This document shows, piece by piece, positions 17,599 to 27,182 of a stretch of DNA of 64,000 nt. A model generated the notes under the pieces. The model saw only the letters and a program-made list of their open reading frames with translations, was not told the DNA's origin and made no database searches. This DNA comes from JAPOXK01 sp965220315. GTDB taxonomy: Bacteria > Chloroflexota > Dehalococcoidia > Bin125. The position numbers were made by a program, and so were the translations under genes. The stretch's first letter is position 1. Every line of letters starts with the position of its first letter. The stretch spans positions 806,001 through 870,000 of the forward strand of contig CBDCPP010000002.1 of assembly GCA_965220315.1 (NCBI GenBank). The letters run 5' to 3'.

Positions 17599-19284
17599 CT
17601 ACATCGTCTCCGGCGCGTCAACTCCGATCAATCCGAGCGTACGTGCCAGCACCAGCTTCGCCGCCAGTGTCAGCTTCAATCGCGCCTGTGACAGGTCGGG
17701 GTGGTCCACGTCCACCACCCGACAGGCTCCGTAGTACTGCGTGAAGGCTTGAGCCAGCTCCAGCGCATACGCCGTTAAATGGTGCGGCTCTAGCGATTCC
17801 GCCATGGTCTCGATCAGCTCGGGCAGCTGCAGCATCTCCGCGACGAGTGCCAGCTCCTCCGGTTCCATCAGTAGCGCCGTGTCGCCGCTTGCGGGCTGCA
17901 ACCCCACCTCGTTCGCCGTGCGCAAGATGCTGGCCGCGCGCGCGTGCGCGTACTGCACGTAGTAGACCGGATTCTGCCTCGGGTCCTGGCTCGTCGCCCG
18001 GTCGAGATCGAAGTCCATCTGCGCATCGGCCGATCGTTGCAACAAGAAGAAGCGTGCAACGTCTTTGCCGACATCCTCAATGAGTTCCCGCAGCGTCACG
18101 ATCTCGCCCGTCCGCTTAGACATGCGCACGCGCTCGTCGCCACGCTGCAAATGCACGAGCTGGTAGAGCACAATCGTCAGCCCGTCCCGTGGCGCTCCCA
18201 CAACCTCCGCTGCCGCTTTCACGCGCGACACATGTCCTTGGTGGTCCGCGCCCCAGACGTTGATCACGCGATCGAAACCGCGGCGTACGAACTTGTCGTA
18301 GTGGTAGGCGATATCCGATGCCAGATAAGTCGGCTCGCCGCTCCGTCGCACGAGCACGTTGTCCTTGTCTTCTCCAAGCTGCCTGGAGGCGAACCAAATG
18401 GCGCCTTCATGCTCTCGCACGACGCCGCTCTCCTTGAGCTGGGCCATCGCCGACCCATATGCGCTCTCACCTCCATTCGTCTCGTACAGGGACTTCTCAC
18501 TGAACCACTCGTCGAAGCGGACGCCCAGCAATGCCGAATCGGCGCCGATGCGCTCGACCATCAGCGCTAAGCCGCGCTCGGTCAGCGCGTCTGGCGGGTC
18601 CTTTCCCTCAGGGAGGAGCCACGCTGCTCCCTGCTCCGCAACGATCTCTCTCGCGAGATCCACCATGTAGCCACCTGCGTAGCCTCCCTCCGGCAGCGAT
18701 ACGTCTCGCCCGAGTTCCTGCTGGTAGCGGGCGTAAAGTGTCTCTGCGAAGGCGCGGATCTGCGCTCCGGCATCGTTCACGTAATACTCGCGCTGCACGT
18801 CGTAGCCGGCAGCTGCGAGGACGGCGGCCAGCGTGTCGCCTAGTACCGCCCCGCGTCCGTTGCCAACCTGCAGCGGCCCCGTCGGGTTCGCCGACACGAA
18901 CTCCACCTGCAGCCGCTTACCGGCGCCTAGATCCAGCGTACCCCAGCGGTCGCCGGCTGCCAGCATCGCATCGACTTGCGCTGTCTTCCAAGCCGTCGTT
19001 AAACGTAGGTTGATGAAGCCGGGCGCGGCTACGTCCACCGCTTCGATCATCGTGCCACGCTCGATCCGGCTTGCAATCGTCTCCGCCACGTCTAGAGGCT
19101 TGCGCCCAACTATCCCCGCCATTCGCAGCGCCACACTAGTGGCATAGTCGCCGTGCTCCGGGCGGGACGGCCGCTCCACGCTAATCTCTGTCGCAGGAAT
19201 GCGCGGCAGTGCACCCGCTTCTTGGGCTGCGGCCAGCGCTGCGGCCAGCGCGCTACGGATCTGATCGCGCACTGTTTGGATCAT
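17599..19284 (-). CDS. argS: Arginyl-tRNA synthetase
   Basis: 561 aa class I synthetase. The N-terminal additional domain, the catalytic core starting VEFVSANPTGPL and the C-terminal anticodon-binding DALR domain (ASILRTANEVG onward) are in normal order. The HIGH-equivalent reads QVGN in GPLQVGNGRG, replacing both His of the usual HVGH, while the KMSKS-equivalent is RMSKRTGE. Whether the Q/N variant is normal for this lineage needs an alignment. It lies 27 bp upstream of trpS and downstream of recG on the same strand. Confidence 0.95.
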   Translation of the reverse strand: MIQTVRDQIRSALAAALAAAQEAGALPRIPATEISVERPSRPEHGDYATSVALRMAGIVGRKPLDVAETIASRIERGTMIEAVDVAAPGFINLRLTTAWKTAQVDAMLAAGDRWGTLDLGAGKRLQVEFVSANPTGPLQVGNGRGAVLGDTLAAVLAAAGYDVQREYYVNDAGAQIRAFAETLYARYQQELGRDVSLPEGGYAGGYMVDLAREIVAEQGAAWLLPEGKDPPDALTERGLALMVERIGADSALLGVRFDEWFSEKSLYETNGGESAYGSAMAQLKESGVVREHEGAIWFASRQLGEDKDNVLVRRSGEPTYLASDIAYHYDKFVRRGFDRVINVWGADHQGHVSRVKAAAEVVGAPRDGLTIVLYQLVHLQRGDERVRMSKRTGEIVTLRELIEDVGKDVARFFLLQRSADAQMDFDLDRATSQDPRQNPVYYVQYAHARAASILRTANEVGLQPASGDTALLMEPEELALVAEMLQLPELIETMAESLEPHHLTAYALELAQAFTQYYGACRVVDVDHPDLSQARLKLTLAAKLVLARTLGLIGVDAPETM

Positions 19285-19354
19285 GAACTTCCAGTATAGA
19301 TTTGCTCTGTCTTAGCTTCGCTGTGCGGCCTCATACGAGGCTGCTGCACTCCAA

Positions 19355-21841
19355 CTAGTGAACCGCTTGCGCGCCTTCCACATGTAATTGCCCCGCGCGC
19401 GCTGCGAGCACCCGATGCTCTGGCGCGCGCAGGTTTGGATCCCGCTCCAGAATTCGCTCTGCATAGTTCCGCGCACTGAAGAGCAGTGCGCGATCGGTGA
19501 GCTTCGCGACGCGGAGATCCGGCAACCCCGACTGTCGCGTGCCGAAGTACTCACCTGGACCACGCATCTCCAGGTCAGCCTCCGCCAGCTTGAAGCCATC
19601 CGTTGTCTGCTCCATGAGCGTCAGCCGCCGCGTGTTGTCCCCCTCGCTAGCCGAGAGGAGGTAGCAGTACGACTGGTGCGCGCTCCGCCCCACGCGTCCT
19701 CGCATCTGGTGCAGTTGCGACAATCCGAAGCGCTCTGCTCCCTCGATCACGACTACCGTTGCGTCCGGCACATCGACGCCTACCTCCACTACGGACGTCG
19801 ATACCAAGATATCGGCCCGCTTCGCCAACAAGTCGGTCATCACGGCCTCTTTTTCGGAACCGCTCATCCGGCCGTGGAGCAGGCGCATCCGGGTCGCCAG
19901 CTCGGGGAATATGATCGTGCGCAGCCGCTCAAACTCCTGCACGGCTGCCTTCGTCTCTATCAGTTCTGATTCCTCGATTAGCGGGCAAATCACGAAGACC
20001 TGATGCCCTGCCGCGATCTCTTCACGTACGCGCGTATAGACCGCTGCGGTACCGCTCGGCTCCACGTAGCGCGTCTCTATTGGTTGGCGTCCCGGCGGCA
20101 GCTCGTCCAAACGCGACACATCCAAATCCCCATAGATCGTTAGGGCCAGAGTTCGTGGGATCGGAGTCGCGGTCATTACCAATAAGTGCGGACTGCGCCC
20201 TTTGCTGCGCAATGCATCGCGTTGCAACACCCCGAAGCGATGCTGTTCGTCAACTACTGCCAGCCCAAGGCGATCTATTCCCACCTTCCGCTGGATAAGC
20301 GCGTGGGTGCCGATGATGAGGTCCAGCTCGCCGGCGCCCAGCGCGCGCTGCACCTCGCGCTTCCGCGCGGCACTTACACTTCCAGTCAGCAGCGCCATTC
20401 GGACCGGCCGGCCCAACGCCGGTACTACCGTGTAGTTGTGGAACACCGACCCTGTGTGCTCTCCACCGAAGAGACGCTGGAACGTACGGTAATGCTGCTC
20501 GGCCAAGATCTCGGTCGGCGCCATGACGGCACCTTGGTATCCGGCCGCGATCGCTCCCAAGACGGCTGCTGCCGCGATCACCGTCTTGCCCGCCCCTACA
20601 TCGCCCTGCAGCAGCCGCGCCATCGGCTCCGTACGCGCAACGTCCGCTCGAATTTCCGTCAGTGTTCGCATCTGCGCGCGGGTGAGCTGGAACGGCAGCG
20701 CATCAATGAACCGCTGCACGAATTCTCCGGTCAGCTCGATTGGAGGTGCGTCGCGTCGAACCCGCGCTTCGCGCTTTCTCTGTAGAACGGCTAGCTGGAT
20801 CGCCAACAGTTCCTCGAAGGCCAGCCGTTCACGGGCGGCGTCACGCTCGCCTAGTGTCTCTGGGAAGTGAAGCCCTCGAATGGCTTGTTGCGCGGGTGGG
20901 TACTGCGTTTCCTCCAACACCTCCGGCGGCAGTGATTCCGGTACGAGCGGCAGCGCCCGCTCCACCGCGGTGCGCGCCAGCTTGCGCACGGTGCGTCCGG
21001 ATAGTCCCTGGGTCAGGCCGTAGATCGGCACCAATCGGCCGACGTGCGTCCCATCCTCAGCGGGGTCATCGCTCAAGAGCTCCCACTCTGGGTTATCCAG
21101 TTGAAGCCGTTTCCGGTAGGCGCTGACCCTGCCTGCGAGTCCTATCCGATCTCCCTTTTGGAGTTGTTTGGCAAGGTACGTTTGGTTAAACCACACTGCC
21201 CGGATCTTGCCGCTGACATCTTCGATCGTCGCTTCGGTCGCGCGCATCCGCTTGCCCATGAACGCGACGCGACTGTGCTGGATTGTCCCGACGATCGTCG
21301 CCTCTTCTCCCATCATCAATTCCGCGATCGGTTTCACCTTGGTGAAATCCACGTGCCGACGCGGGAAATACCAGAGCAAGTCCTCGACCGTCTCCACTCC
21401 CAGGCGCTGCAGCCGCCGGATGGTGGTGCCGCGCACACGTCCTAGGCTGCCGACGGGTGCGTCTAGGTTGCTCGTCGGCGCGGGTCGGGCCAGCGTGGGC
21501 TTGCTCGCCGCACCGCGAGCCCGTTTCGCTGTCGGCTTCAGGCTGGATCTCTCTGGATTGAGCAGGATGTGGACTTGCTTGTCCCACTCTGATCGCTCGC
21601 GCTGGCTGAGCGATGAGTATCCGCTCTTGGGGAGCACAGCGATCGCCTGGAGTAGTGGCTGCCCTGGCTCGGCCCCCGCGATCGCGTTGCGTAAGAAACT
21701 GTCTAGGCCGCCTGACACCGCCCGGTCGTCGAAGCGCCGTGCGCGCTCAAGCGCGAGGACTTTGAGGAGCTTGTCACTTGCCTCGTCACGCGACGGTATG
21801 CGTTGCGATGGGGAGACTCGTGCTTGGCCTCGTCCGCTCAC
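19355..21841 (-). CDS. recG: ATP-dependent DNA helicase RecG
   Basis: 828 aa superfamily 2 helicase for branch migration at stalled forks. Walker A is GDVGAGKT, motif II is DEQHRFG (characteristic of RecG), and helicase C-terminal motifs include VVEVGVDVPDA and QMRGRVGRSA. The OB/wedge domain precedes the motor (MGEEATIVGTIQHSRV). The N-terminus is about 140 residues longer than E. coli RecG, a feature known from Chloroflexota and some other phyla. The start overlaps the degV stop by 4 bases, so recG is the last cistron of a fakA-degV-recG unit. Confidence 0.96.
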   Translation of the reverse strand: MSGRGQARVSPSQRIPSRDEASDKLLKVLALERARRFDDRAVSGGLDSFLRNAIAGAEPGQPLLQAIAVLPKSGYSSLSQRERSEWDKQVHILLNPERSSLKPTAKRARGAASKPTLARPAPTSNLDAPVGSLGRVRGTTIRRLQRLGVETVEDLLWYFPRRHVDFTKVKPIAELMMGEEATIVGTIQHSRVAFMGKRMRATEATIEDVSGKIRAVWFNQTYLAKQLQKGDRIGLAGRVSAYRKRLQLDNPEWELLSDDPAEDGTHVGRLVPIYGLTQGLSGRTVRKLARTAVERALPLVPESLPPEVLEETQYPPAQQAIRGLHFPETLGERDAARERLAFEELLAIQLAVLQRKREARVRRDAPPIELTGEFVQRFIDALPFQLTRAQMRTLTEIRADVARTEPMARLLQGDVGAGKTVIAAAAVLGAIAAGYQGAVMAPTEILAEQHYRTFQRLFGGEHTGSVFHNYTVVPALGRPVRMALLTGSVSAARKREVQRALGAGELDLIIGTHALIQRKVGIDRLGLAVVDEQHRFGVLQRDALRSKGRSPHLLVMTATPIPRTLALTIYGDLDVSRLDELPPGRQPIETRYVEPSGTAAVYTRVREEIAAGHQVFVICPLIEESELIETKAAVQEFERLRTIIFPELATRMRLLHGRMSGSEKEAVMTDLLAKRADILVSTSVVEVGVDVPDATVVVIEGAERFGLSQLHQMRGRVGRSAHQSYCYLLSASEGDNTRRLTLMEQTTDGFKLAEADLEMRGPGEYFGTRQSGLPDLRVAKLTDRALLFSARNYAERILERDPNLRAPEHRVLAARAGQLHVEGAQAVH

Positions 21842-22677
21842 GCTCCGCTCCGCAGAATGGCCGCTCCAAGCGCACCTGGCCCCGTATGTACTCCGATCAC
21901 GGGGCTGCAGTGCCCAATCCGCACGGACACGCCCGGCACCGCTTCCCCCACTCGTTGGGCGAGCGCACTCGCTTCCTCCGGCGTCGATCCGTGCAGCACG
22001 ACAACCTCCATTGCTCCCGGCGTGCGCACGATCAGTTCGAACAGCCGCTCCGTCGCTCGTTGGCGAGTGCGTGGACGTTCCAGTGGTTCGATCACGCCGT
22101 CGCGCAGTTCCAGCAGCGGCTTCGTCTTCAGCAGCGTGCCGAGGAACGCGCGGGCTTTCCCAATGCGACCACCCTTCTGCAGGTACTCCAACGTGTCGAC
22201 GAGCATCAGCAGCCGCGTCCGTCCTGCTGCCTCCCGCGCTGCTGCGGCGACGGTGGCGAGATCAGCGCCCCCGCCGGCAGCGCGTGCTGCTGCCAGCACC
22301 GCGAAGCCCAACCCCATTGAAGCCGAGTTTGTGTCGACCAGTTCGATCGGCGGCGCACTTTCCACTAGCGCGGCACCCGTTCGTGCCGAGTTCAGCGTAC
22401 CGGAGAGCTTCCCGCTGATATGCACCGAAACGATCCCCTCCGCGTCGCCCAGGCTTTCATACGCCTTCTGAAAAGCAGCCGGTGATGGCTGCGACGTGCG
22501 CGGTAGCATCTCGCTGTGTCGCAGGCGCTCATAGAATTCATCAGTCTGGATATCGACCCCGGCGCGGTAGCTCTCCGATCCAAAAGTGATCGTGAGCGGC
22601 ACGACAGTGATGTCGTGCTGCTCAATGTCGGCGGCGTCCAAGTCTGCGGTGGAGTCGGTGACGATGCGGATGGTCAT
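21838..22677 (-). CDS. DegV family fatty-acid-binding protein (FakB-like)
   Basis: 279 aa, DegV fold. The N-terminus IVTDSTADLD and the TSQPSPAAFQKAYE block are diagnostic, and IVSVHISGKLSGTLNSA carries the lipid carboxylate-binding region. In characterised bacteria such proteins present a bound fatty acid to the kinase FakA. The gene lies 42 bp downstream of a FakA-like gene, which supports that role here. It overlaps recG. Confidence 0.92.
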   Translation of the reverse strand: MTIRIVTDSTADLDAADIEQHDITVVPLTITFGSESYRAGVDIQTDEFYERLRHSEMLPRTSQPSPAAFQKAYESLGDAEGIVSVHISGKLSGTLNSARTGAALVESAPPIELVDTNSASMGLGFAVLAAARAAGGGADLATVAAAAREAAGRTRLLMLVDTLEYLQKGGRIGKARAFLGTLLKTKPLLELRDGVIEPLERPRTRQRATERLFELIVRTPGAMEVVVLHGSTPEEASALAQRVGEAVPGVSVRIGHCSPVIGVHTGPGALGAAILRSGA

Positions 22678-22719
22678 ATCAATATTCCGAGGCGATCAAC
22701 GCCAGCCGCCGACTTGAGC

Positions 22720-24348
22720 CTACTCCAGCGATACGATGAACGGATAGTGCGGCTGGCCTCCTACCACAGTCTCGACATCCAACCCGGCTCCTGCTCCCAT
22801 CCGCACCGCTGTCGCCGCTTCCGCGCTCGGCTCATTATCTACATAAAGCGTGAGCAGGCTACCCTCCGGCAGGCGCGCTCGCAGCTCCTCGACGAGCACC
22901 ATGAGTGCGTGCTCAATCGAATCCGCCGCCGCAATCGGTTTGTTCTCAATTAAGGCGAATGGCTGACCTTCACGGAGGGGCACTGGGGCGCGCACAGTGC
23001 GTGCCGCGTGCGCGACGGCTCCGGTGACGATCTGCTGATGAGCATTGGTCATCTCCGTGACGGTCTCTTCCGGGCTGGCCCCTTCGCCCCAGGCCAAGAG
23101 TGCAGCGACTCCCCCTGGCATGCTCGTCGTTGGGATCACGTGCATGCGCACATGCTCGCTCAGAGCTGCGGCTTGTTCAGCGGCAGGGATCACGTTGCGG
23201 TGGCTCGGCAGTACGACAACGTCTCGCGCGCCTGTCGCTCGCGCCGCCTCCAGTAACGACGCGGCGTCCGGGTTAAAGGTGTGCCCTCCGTCGACGACGA
23301 TCGCGCCCAGCTCTTGGAAAAGCGCTGCGAATCCGTCCCCCGCCGCCACGGCTACGACTGCCACCGCGGCCCTATCCTCAGCTCCGCTCCGCACCTTCGT
23401 GTGTTGCTCGTGCATGTTGTCGGCCTTGCGGTCCGACACCTGTCCATACGTCTCGCCCACCGCGAACGCTGCTTCGGGCTCTAGTGTGTGGACATGCGCG
23501 TGCAGAAGATCCGTGCTCCCAGCGACGACGACCGAGTCACCCAGCTCGCTCAGCGCTTCCTTGAGGCGCTCTCCCGCTAGTCCGTTCCCGATCACGTTGA
23601 ACTCGGTGCAGAAGCCGTAACGTCCCTCGGAAGTCGTGGCCTCGGCCTGCGACAGCCAGGCCTCGTTTATGCGCCCCGCGTCGATCGGCGCTGCCGGCAG
23701 CGGCTCACCGGTCAATCCTTGCAGCATCCCTTGGAGCACGAGTGCGAGCCCCTCGCCACCGGCATCGACGACGCCTGCCTCCGCCAGCAAGGGCATTTGC
23801 TCCGGCGTCTTCGCGACGGCTACGCGGGCCGCCGCGAGCGCCATCTCGATCACTGCGTGCGGCTCGGCCCCGGCCTCGACGGCTGTGACCGCTTCTCCTA
23901 CCGCTTCCGCTACCGTCACCATTGTGCCCTCGCGCGGATTGCTGATCGCACCCGCCGCGGAAACGGCTGCTGCTCCCAACGCGGTGCTTAGCGCGGAACC
24001 GTCAGCGGTGTCGGCCCCATCGACTGCCTCCGCTAGCCCCCGCAGCCACTGTGACAAGATCACGCCAGAGTTGCCTCGCGCGCCCAGCAACGCCGCCCGC
24101 GCCAAGGCTGCTGCCACCTGCGTTAAGGATGGATCATCATCGCTGCCAGACTCTTCCGCGACCCCTCTGGCGGCTGCACGCAGCGTTAGACTGAGATTCG
24201 TTCCAGTATCGCCATCCGGCACCGGGAAGACATTGATCGCGTCCAGCGCGGCTGCATTGCGCTCTACCCAAGCCGCGGCACTGGTCGCTGCCTGGATGAG
24301 CAACCGGCCACTGAGGACGTCCGCTACTGCTTCCGGCTCCCCTGACAT
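22720..24348 (-). CDS. DAK2-domain fatty acid kinase, catalytic subunit (FakA-like)
   Basis: 542 aa. The N-terminal Dak2 domain has the Mg-ATP site NVFPVPDGDTGTNL (D45, D47) and LGARGNSGVILSQWL. The C-terminal YloV/FakA domain follows (HAHVHTLEPEAAF; VVLPSHRNVIPAAEQ). The family phosphorylates FakB-bound fatty acids for incorporation into phospholipids. The downstream degV gene supplies the likely partner. It is divergent from rpmB with about 60 bp between starts. Confidence 0.9.
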   Translation of the reverse strand: MSGEPEAVADVLSGRLLIQAATSAAAWVERNAAALDAINVFPVPDGDTGTNLSLTLRAAARGVAEESGSDDDPSLTQVAAALARAALLGARGNSGVILSQWLRGLAEAVDGADTADGSALSTALGAAAVSAAGAISNPREGTMVTVAEAVGEAVTAVEAGAEPHAVIEMALAAARVAVAKTPEQMPLLAEAGVVDAGGEGLALVLQGMLQGLTGEPLPAAPIDAGRINEAWLSQAEATTSEGRYGFCTEFNVIGNGLAGERLKEALSELGDSVVVAGSTDLLHAHVHTLEPEAAFAVGETYGQVSDRKADNMHEQHTKVRSGAEDRAAVAVVAVAAGDGFAALFQELGAIVVDGGHTFNPDAASLLEAARATGARDVVVLPSHRNVIPAAEQAAALSEHVRMHVIPTTSMPGGVAALLAWGEGASPEETVTEMTNAHQQIVTGAVAHAARTVRAPVPLREGQPFALIENKPIAAADSIEHALMVLVEELRARLPEGSLLTLYVDNEPSAEAATAVRMGAGAGLDVETVVGGQPHYPFIVSLE

Positions 24349-24407
24349 ATTGCTAGCATTCTAATGTCTACTCGACGGTGTATCTTCACCAAGCTGGGAG
24401 CGTCCCT

Positions 24408-24623
24408 ATGGCGTCTGTCTGCGAAGTTTGCGACAAGCGACCATCCTTTGGGCGGAATATCCGCCACAAACATTCCGGTCGCTGGCGGCGCAAAGCACCG
24501 CGTACCTCGCGCATGTTCAAACCGAACGTACAGCGCCTTCGTTTCGTCGAGAACGGCAAGATGGTTAGGAAGAATGTTTGCACTAGCTGCTTGCGCACAG
24601 CCCTCAAGCAGATGAATAAGTAG
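24408..24623 (+). CDS. rpmB: 50S ribosomal protein bL28
   Basis: 71 aa. The N-terminal CEVCDKRPSFG and C-terminal VCTSCLRTALK give two CxxC pairs (C5, C8, C58, C61), the zinc-binding C+ form of bL28. ATG 24408 is chosen over longer open frames because homologues begin MxxxCEVC and GGGAG lies upstream at 24395-24399. The divergent arrangement with fakA-like is seen in several phyla. Confidence 0.95.
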   Translation: MASVCEVCDKRPSFGRNIRHKHSGRWRRKAPRTSRMFKPNVQRLRFVENGKMVRKNVCTSCLRTALKQMNK

Positions 24624-24652
24624 CGCGACTCGCTGAGCGGACCCCGACCCGT

Positions 24653-25333
24653 CTAAGCCTGCCCGTCCTTCTCGATCGATGCACGCAGCCGCGCCATCGC
24701 CTCTCCTACCGACTCGCGATCGTTGAAGATCGCCGACCCCGCCACTAGCAGATCCGCGCCCGCCGCTACCACCGCCCGCGCTGTCTTCTCTTGGATCCCG
24801 CCATCGACCTCTAACGCTGCCTTGCTTCCAATGGTATCCAGCATCACGCGAATTGCCTTTAGCTTCTCGAGCGAGGCCGGAATAAACTGCTGGCCGCCCC
24901 AGCCTGGGTTCACGCTCATCACCAACACCTGATCGACTTCCGGCAGTACCGTGCGCAACGTCTCGACGCTCGTCGCCGGGTTCAGCGTCACGCCTGCCCG
25001 GGCGCCGCCGCTCTTGATCTGCTGGACCGTTCGGTGCAGATGAGGGCACGCCTCGATGTGTACGGTGATGGAGTGTGCGCCAGCCGCAGCGAACGCGTCG
25101 ATTTGCCGCTCCGGCTCAACGATCATGAGATGCACGTCGAGCGGTAACGATGTCACCGCTCGTAGTGATTCCACCACCAACGGCCCGATCGTGATCGGTG
25201 GCACGAAGCGTCCATCCATCACGTCCACGTGGATCATGTCCGCACCGGCCGCTTCGGCGGCGCGTACCTGATCTCCTAGATGCGCGAAGTCGGCTGAGAG
25301 GATCGACGGTGCGATCCGAATTGGGCGAGTCAT
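24653..25333 (-). CDS. rpe: Ribulose-phosphate 3-epimerase
   Basis: 226 aa TIM-barrel enzyme interconverting ribulose 5-phosphate and xylulose 5-phosphate. Conserved blocks are IAPSILSADFAHLG, MIHVDVMDGRFVP (metal ligands), LDVHLMI, VMSVNPGWGGQQF and EVDGGI. The open frame extends back to 25534, inside argH, but ATG 25333 overlaps the argH stop (ATGA) and fits family length. It is the last cistron of the arginine run. Confidence 0.96.
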   Translation of the reverse strand: MTRPIRIAPSILSADFAHLGDQVRAAEAAGADMIHVDVMDGRFVPPITIGPLVVESLRAVTSLPLDVHLMIVEPERQIDAFAAAGAHSITVHIEACPHLHRTVQQIKSGGARAGVTLNPATSVETLRTVLPEVDQVLVMSVNPGWGGQQFIPASLEKLKAIRVMLDTIGSKAALEVDGGIQEKTARAVVAAGADLLVAGSAIFNDRESVGEAMARLRASIEKDGQA

Positions 25334-26757
25334 CCCTTCGTCCCGGCGTTCCGGCGCATCCGCGCATCCGCTAAGGCTTGTTGAACGCGTGTGGGTGCCG
25401 TCCCGCCTGGAACATCGCGCGCGGCCAGCGCCTGCTGTGCGGTCATCGCAACGGCATCCGCTTCGAACAACGGATGTGACGCTTGAAGTTCGGCGAGCGT
25501 AAGTTGGGCCAGGCCCTTGCCCTCCGCCTCGCAACGCCGCACTAGCTCTCCAACTACCGCGTGCGCCTTGCGGAACGGCAGCCCTTTCCGCACCAAGTAG
25601 TCGGCGTAGTCCGTGGCTAGGATGAACGGATCCCCGTCGACCGCTGCCTGTGCACGTGCACTATTGAAATGCACTCCATCAAGGGCTGTGGCTAAAACGT
25701 GCAGGGTGCTGGACAGAGTTGCCGCAGTATCGAACAGTCCCTGCTTGTCGTCCTGTAAGTCGCGGTTATAAGCCAGAGGTAGTCCCTTGAGCGTCATTAG
25801 TAGAGCCACGAGGTGCCCCACCACCCGGCCGCTCTTTGCCCGCGCCAACTCGGCGATATCCGGGTTCTTCTTTTGCGGCATGATCGAAGATCCGGTCGTA
25901 TGGGCGTCGTCCAAGGCGAGAAATCCGAATTCGGCGCTGCTCCAAAGCACGAGCTCCTCGCTCAATCTCGATAGATGCACGAGCGTCATCGCCGCCGCCG
26001 AAAGGTATTCCACGATGTAATCGCGGTCCGCGACAGCATCCACGCTGTTCGTGGAGATCAAACTAAACCCGAGATCCTTTGCTACCGCCTCCCGATCGAT
26101 GGGGTGCGCCGCACCCGCCAGGGCTGCACTGCCTAACGGCAGCACATCGACGCGCGTGCGCGCGTCGCGGAAGCGCGCGGCGTCGCGATCCAACATCTCG
26201 AAATAGGCCAGCAAGTGGTGGGCGAGCAGCAGCGGCTGTGCCCGCTGCAGGTGCGTATAGCCCGGCAAATAGACCTCGAAATTGCGCTCGGCCAGCCCAA
26301 CCAATGCGGTCTGTAGCGCAAGGATTCCCTCAAGCGCGTCATCGATCGCGTCGCGCGTGTACAGGCGTGTGTCGAGTGCGATCTGGTCGTTGCGCGAGCG
26401 GCCGGTATGCAACCGCCCTGCTGCCTCTTCGCCGATGATCTCTGCTAGCCGCGCCTCGACGTGCGTGTGGATATCCTCGCGCTCGTCACTCAACTCCAGC
26501 GCGCCCGCCGCGATCTCCTGCTCCACTTGGTCCAGCCCTTGCAAGATCGCATCGCACTCGGAGCGGGGGATGATTTCCTGTGCCGCCAGCATACGCACGT
26601 GAGCACGTGATCCCGCGATGTCCTGCCGGTAGAGCGCTACGTCTGTCTCAATCGACGCGGTGAATGCTCGGACAGCCTCCGCCGGCTGCCGCTCAAAGCG
26701 ACTGCCCCATGTGCGTCCCTGCTGGGTTTCGTTGCTCGTGCCGTCTAGCCGTGCCAC
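25330..26757 (-). CDS. argH: Argininosuccinate lyase
   Basis: 475 aa, fumarase/aspartase superfamily. The signature GSSIMPQKKNPDIAE is complete and RTGRSRNDQ-type (HTGRSRNDQIALDTR) and TVDVADRDY-type segments are present. It splits argininosuccinate to arginine and fumarate, the last step of arginine synthesis. It overlaps rpe by 4 bases and follows a small unknown gene after 77 bp, a gap that contains a 7-bp hairpin (26792-26810). Confidence 0.97.
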   Translation of the reverse strand: MARLDGTSNETQQGRTWGSRFERQPAEAVRAFTASIETDVALYRQDIAGSRAHVRMLAAQEIIPRSECDAILQGLDQVEQEIAAGALELSDEREDIHTHVEARLAEIIGEEAAGRLHTGRSRNDQIALDTRLYTRDAIDDALEGILALQTALVGLAERNFEVYLPGYTHLQRAQPLLLAHHLLAYFEMLDRDAARFRDARTRVDVLPLGSAALAGAAHPIDREAVAKDLGFSLISTNSVDAVADRDYIVEYLSAAAMTLVHLSRLSEELVLWSSAEFGFLALDDAHTTGSSIMPQKKNPDIAELARAKSGRVVGHLVALLMTLKGLPLAYNRDLQDDKQGLFDTAATLSSTLHVLATALDGVHFNSARAQAAVDGDPFILATDYADYLVRKGLPFRKAHAVVGELVRRCEAEGKGLAQLTLAELQASHPLFEADAVAMTAQQALAARDVPGGTAPTRVQQALADARMRRNAGTKG

Positions 26758-26834
26758 GGAGAATGCCTTGCCCGTCGCTTGCGGACTGGATCAGCAGCGA
26801 TTGGCTGCTGGAAAACGCCGCGCGCGCCTCTACC

Positions 26835-27182
26835 TTAGTTGAGTCCCGCGTCTGCCAGGATGTCGTCCACATCAGAGGGAGCGATGTCACGCGCGCGGAC
26901 GACGGCGATCGCCACGAGACGCTGCTCTCCAGAGAAAAGTCGCGGGTAGACACGCGTGGCGAGCGCTTGCAATAGGCGTTGCCTCTGATCGGCATTCAGT
27001 TCGCCGGTCTTCGCTTGGAACAGCTCTAGCGCGTCCATCGCCAAACGCAGATCGTACTCGGCCTTGGGGTGGCCGGGCCGGTCGACTAAGAACGTTGCCG
27101 CGTCGTCGCCGCCGAATCCCAGTGATCGTTCCACGTAGGTGATCGTGAGGGCGTCCGGGCGAGTGTTGGCGTCTGTCGTCAT
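26835..27182 (-). CDS. Small unknown protein in arginine operon
   Basis: 115 aa, not recognised. The predicted content is mixed alpha/beta, with a helix-rich, charged centre (about 45-85) and no membrane segment, Cys pair or signal peptide. The start overlaps the argG stop by 4 bases (ATGA) and the gene sits between argG and argH on the same strand, so it is almost certainly co-translated with arginine enzymes. No enzymatic motif is visible. A regulatory or complex-stabilising role is possible but unsupported. Confidence 0.7.
   Translation of the reverse strand: MTTDANTRPDALTITYVERSLGFGGDDAATFLVDRPGHPKAEYDLRLAMDALELFQAKTGELNADQRQRLLQALATRVYPRLFSGEQRLVAIAVVRARDIAPSDVDDILADAGLN

Noticed and set aside
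25334..25534. Longer start for rpe
   Set aside because: The extra 67 residues lie inside argH in another frame and have no similarity to epimerases; ATG 25333 fits the overlap and family start.
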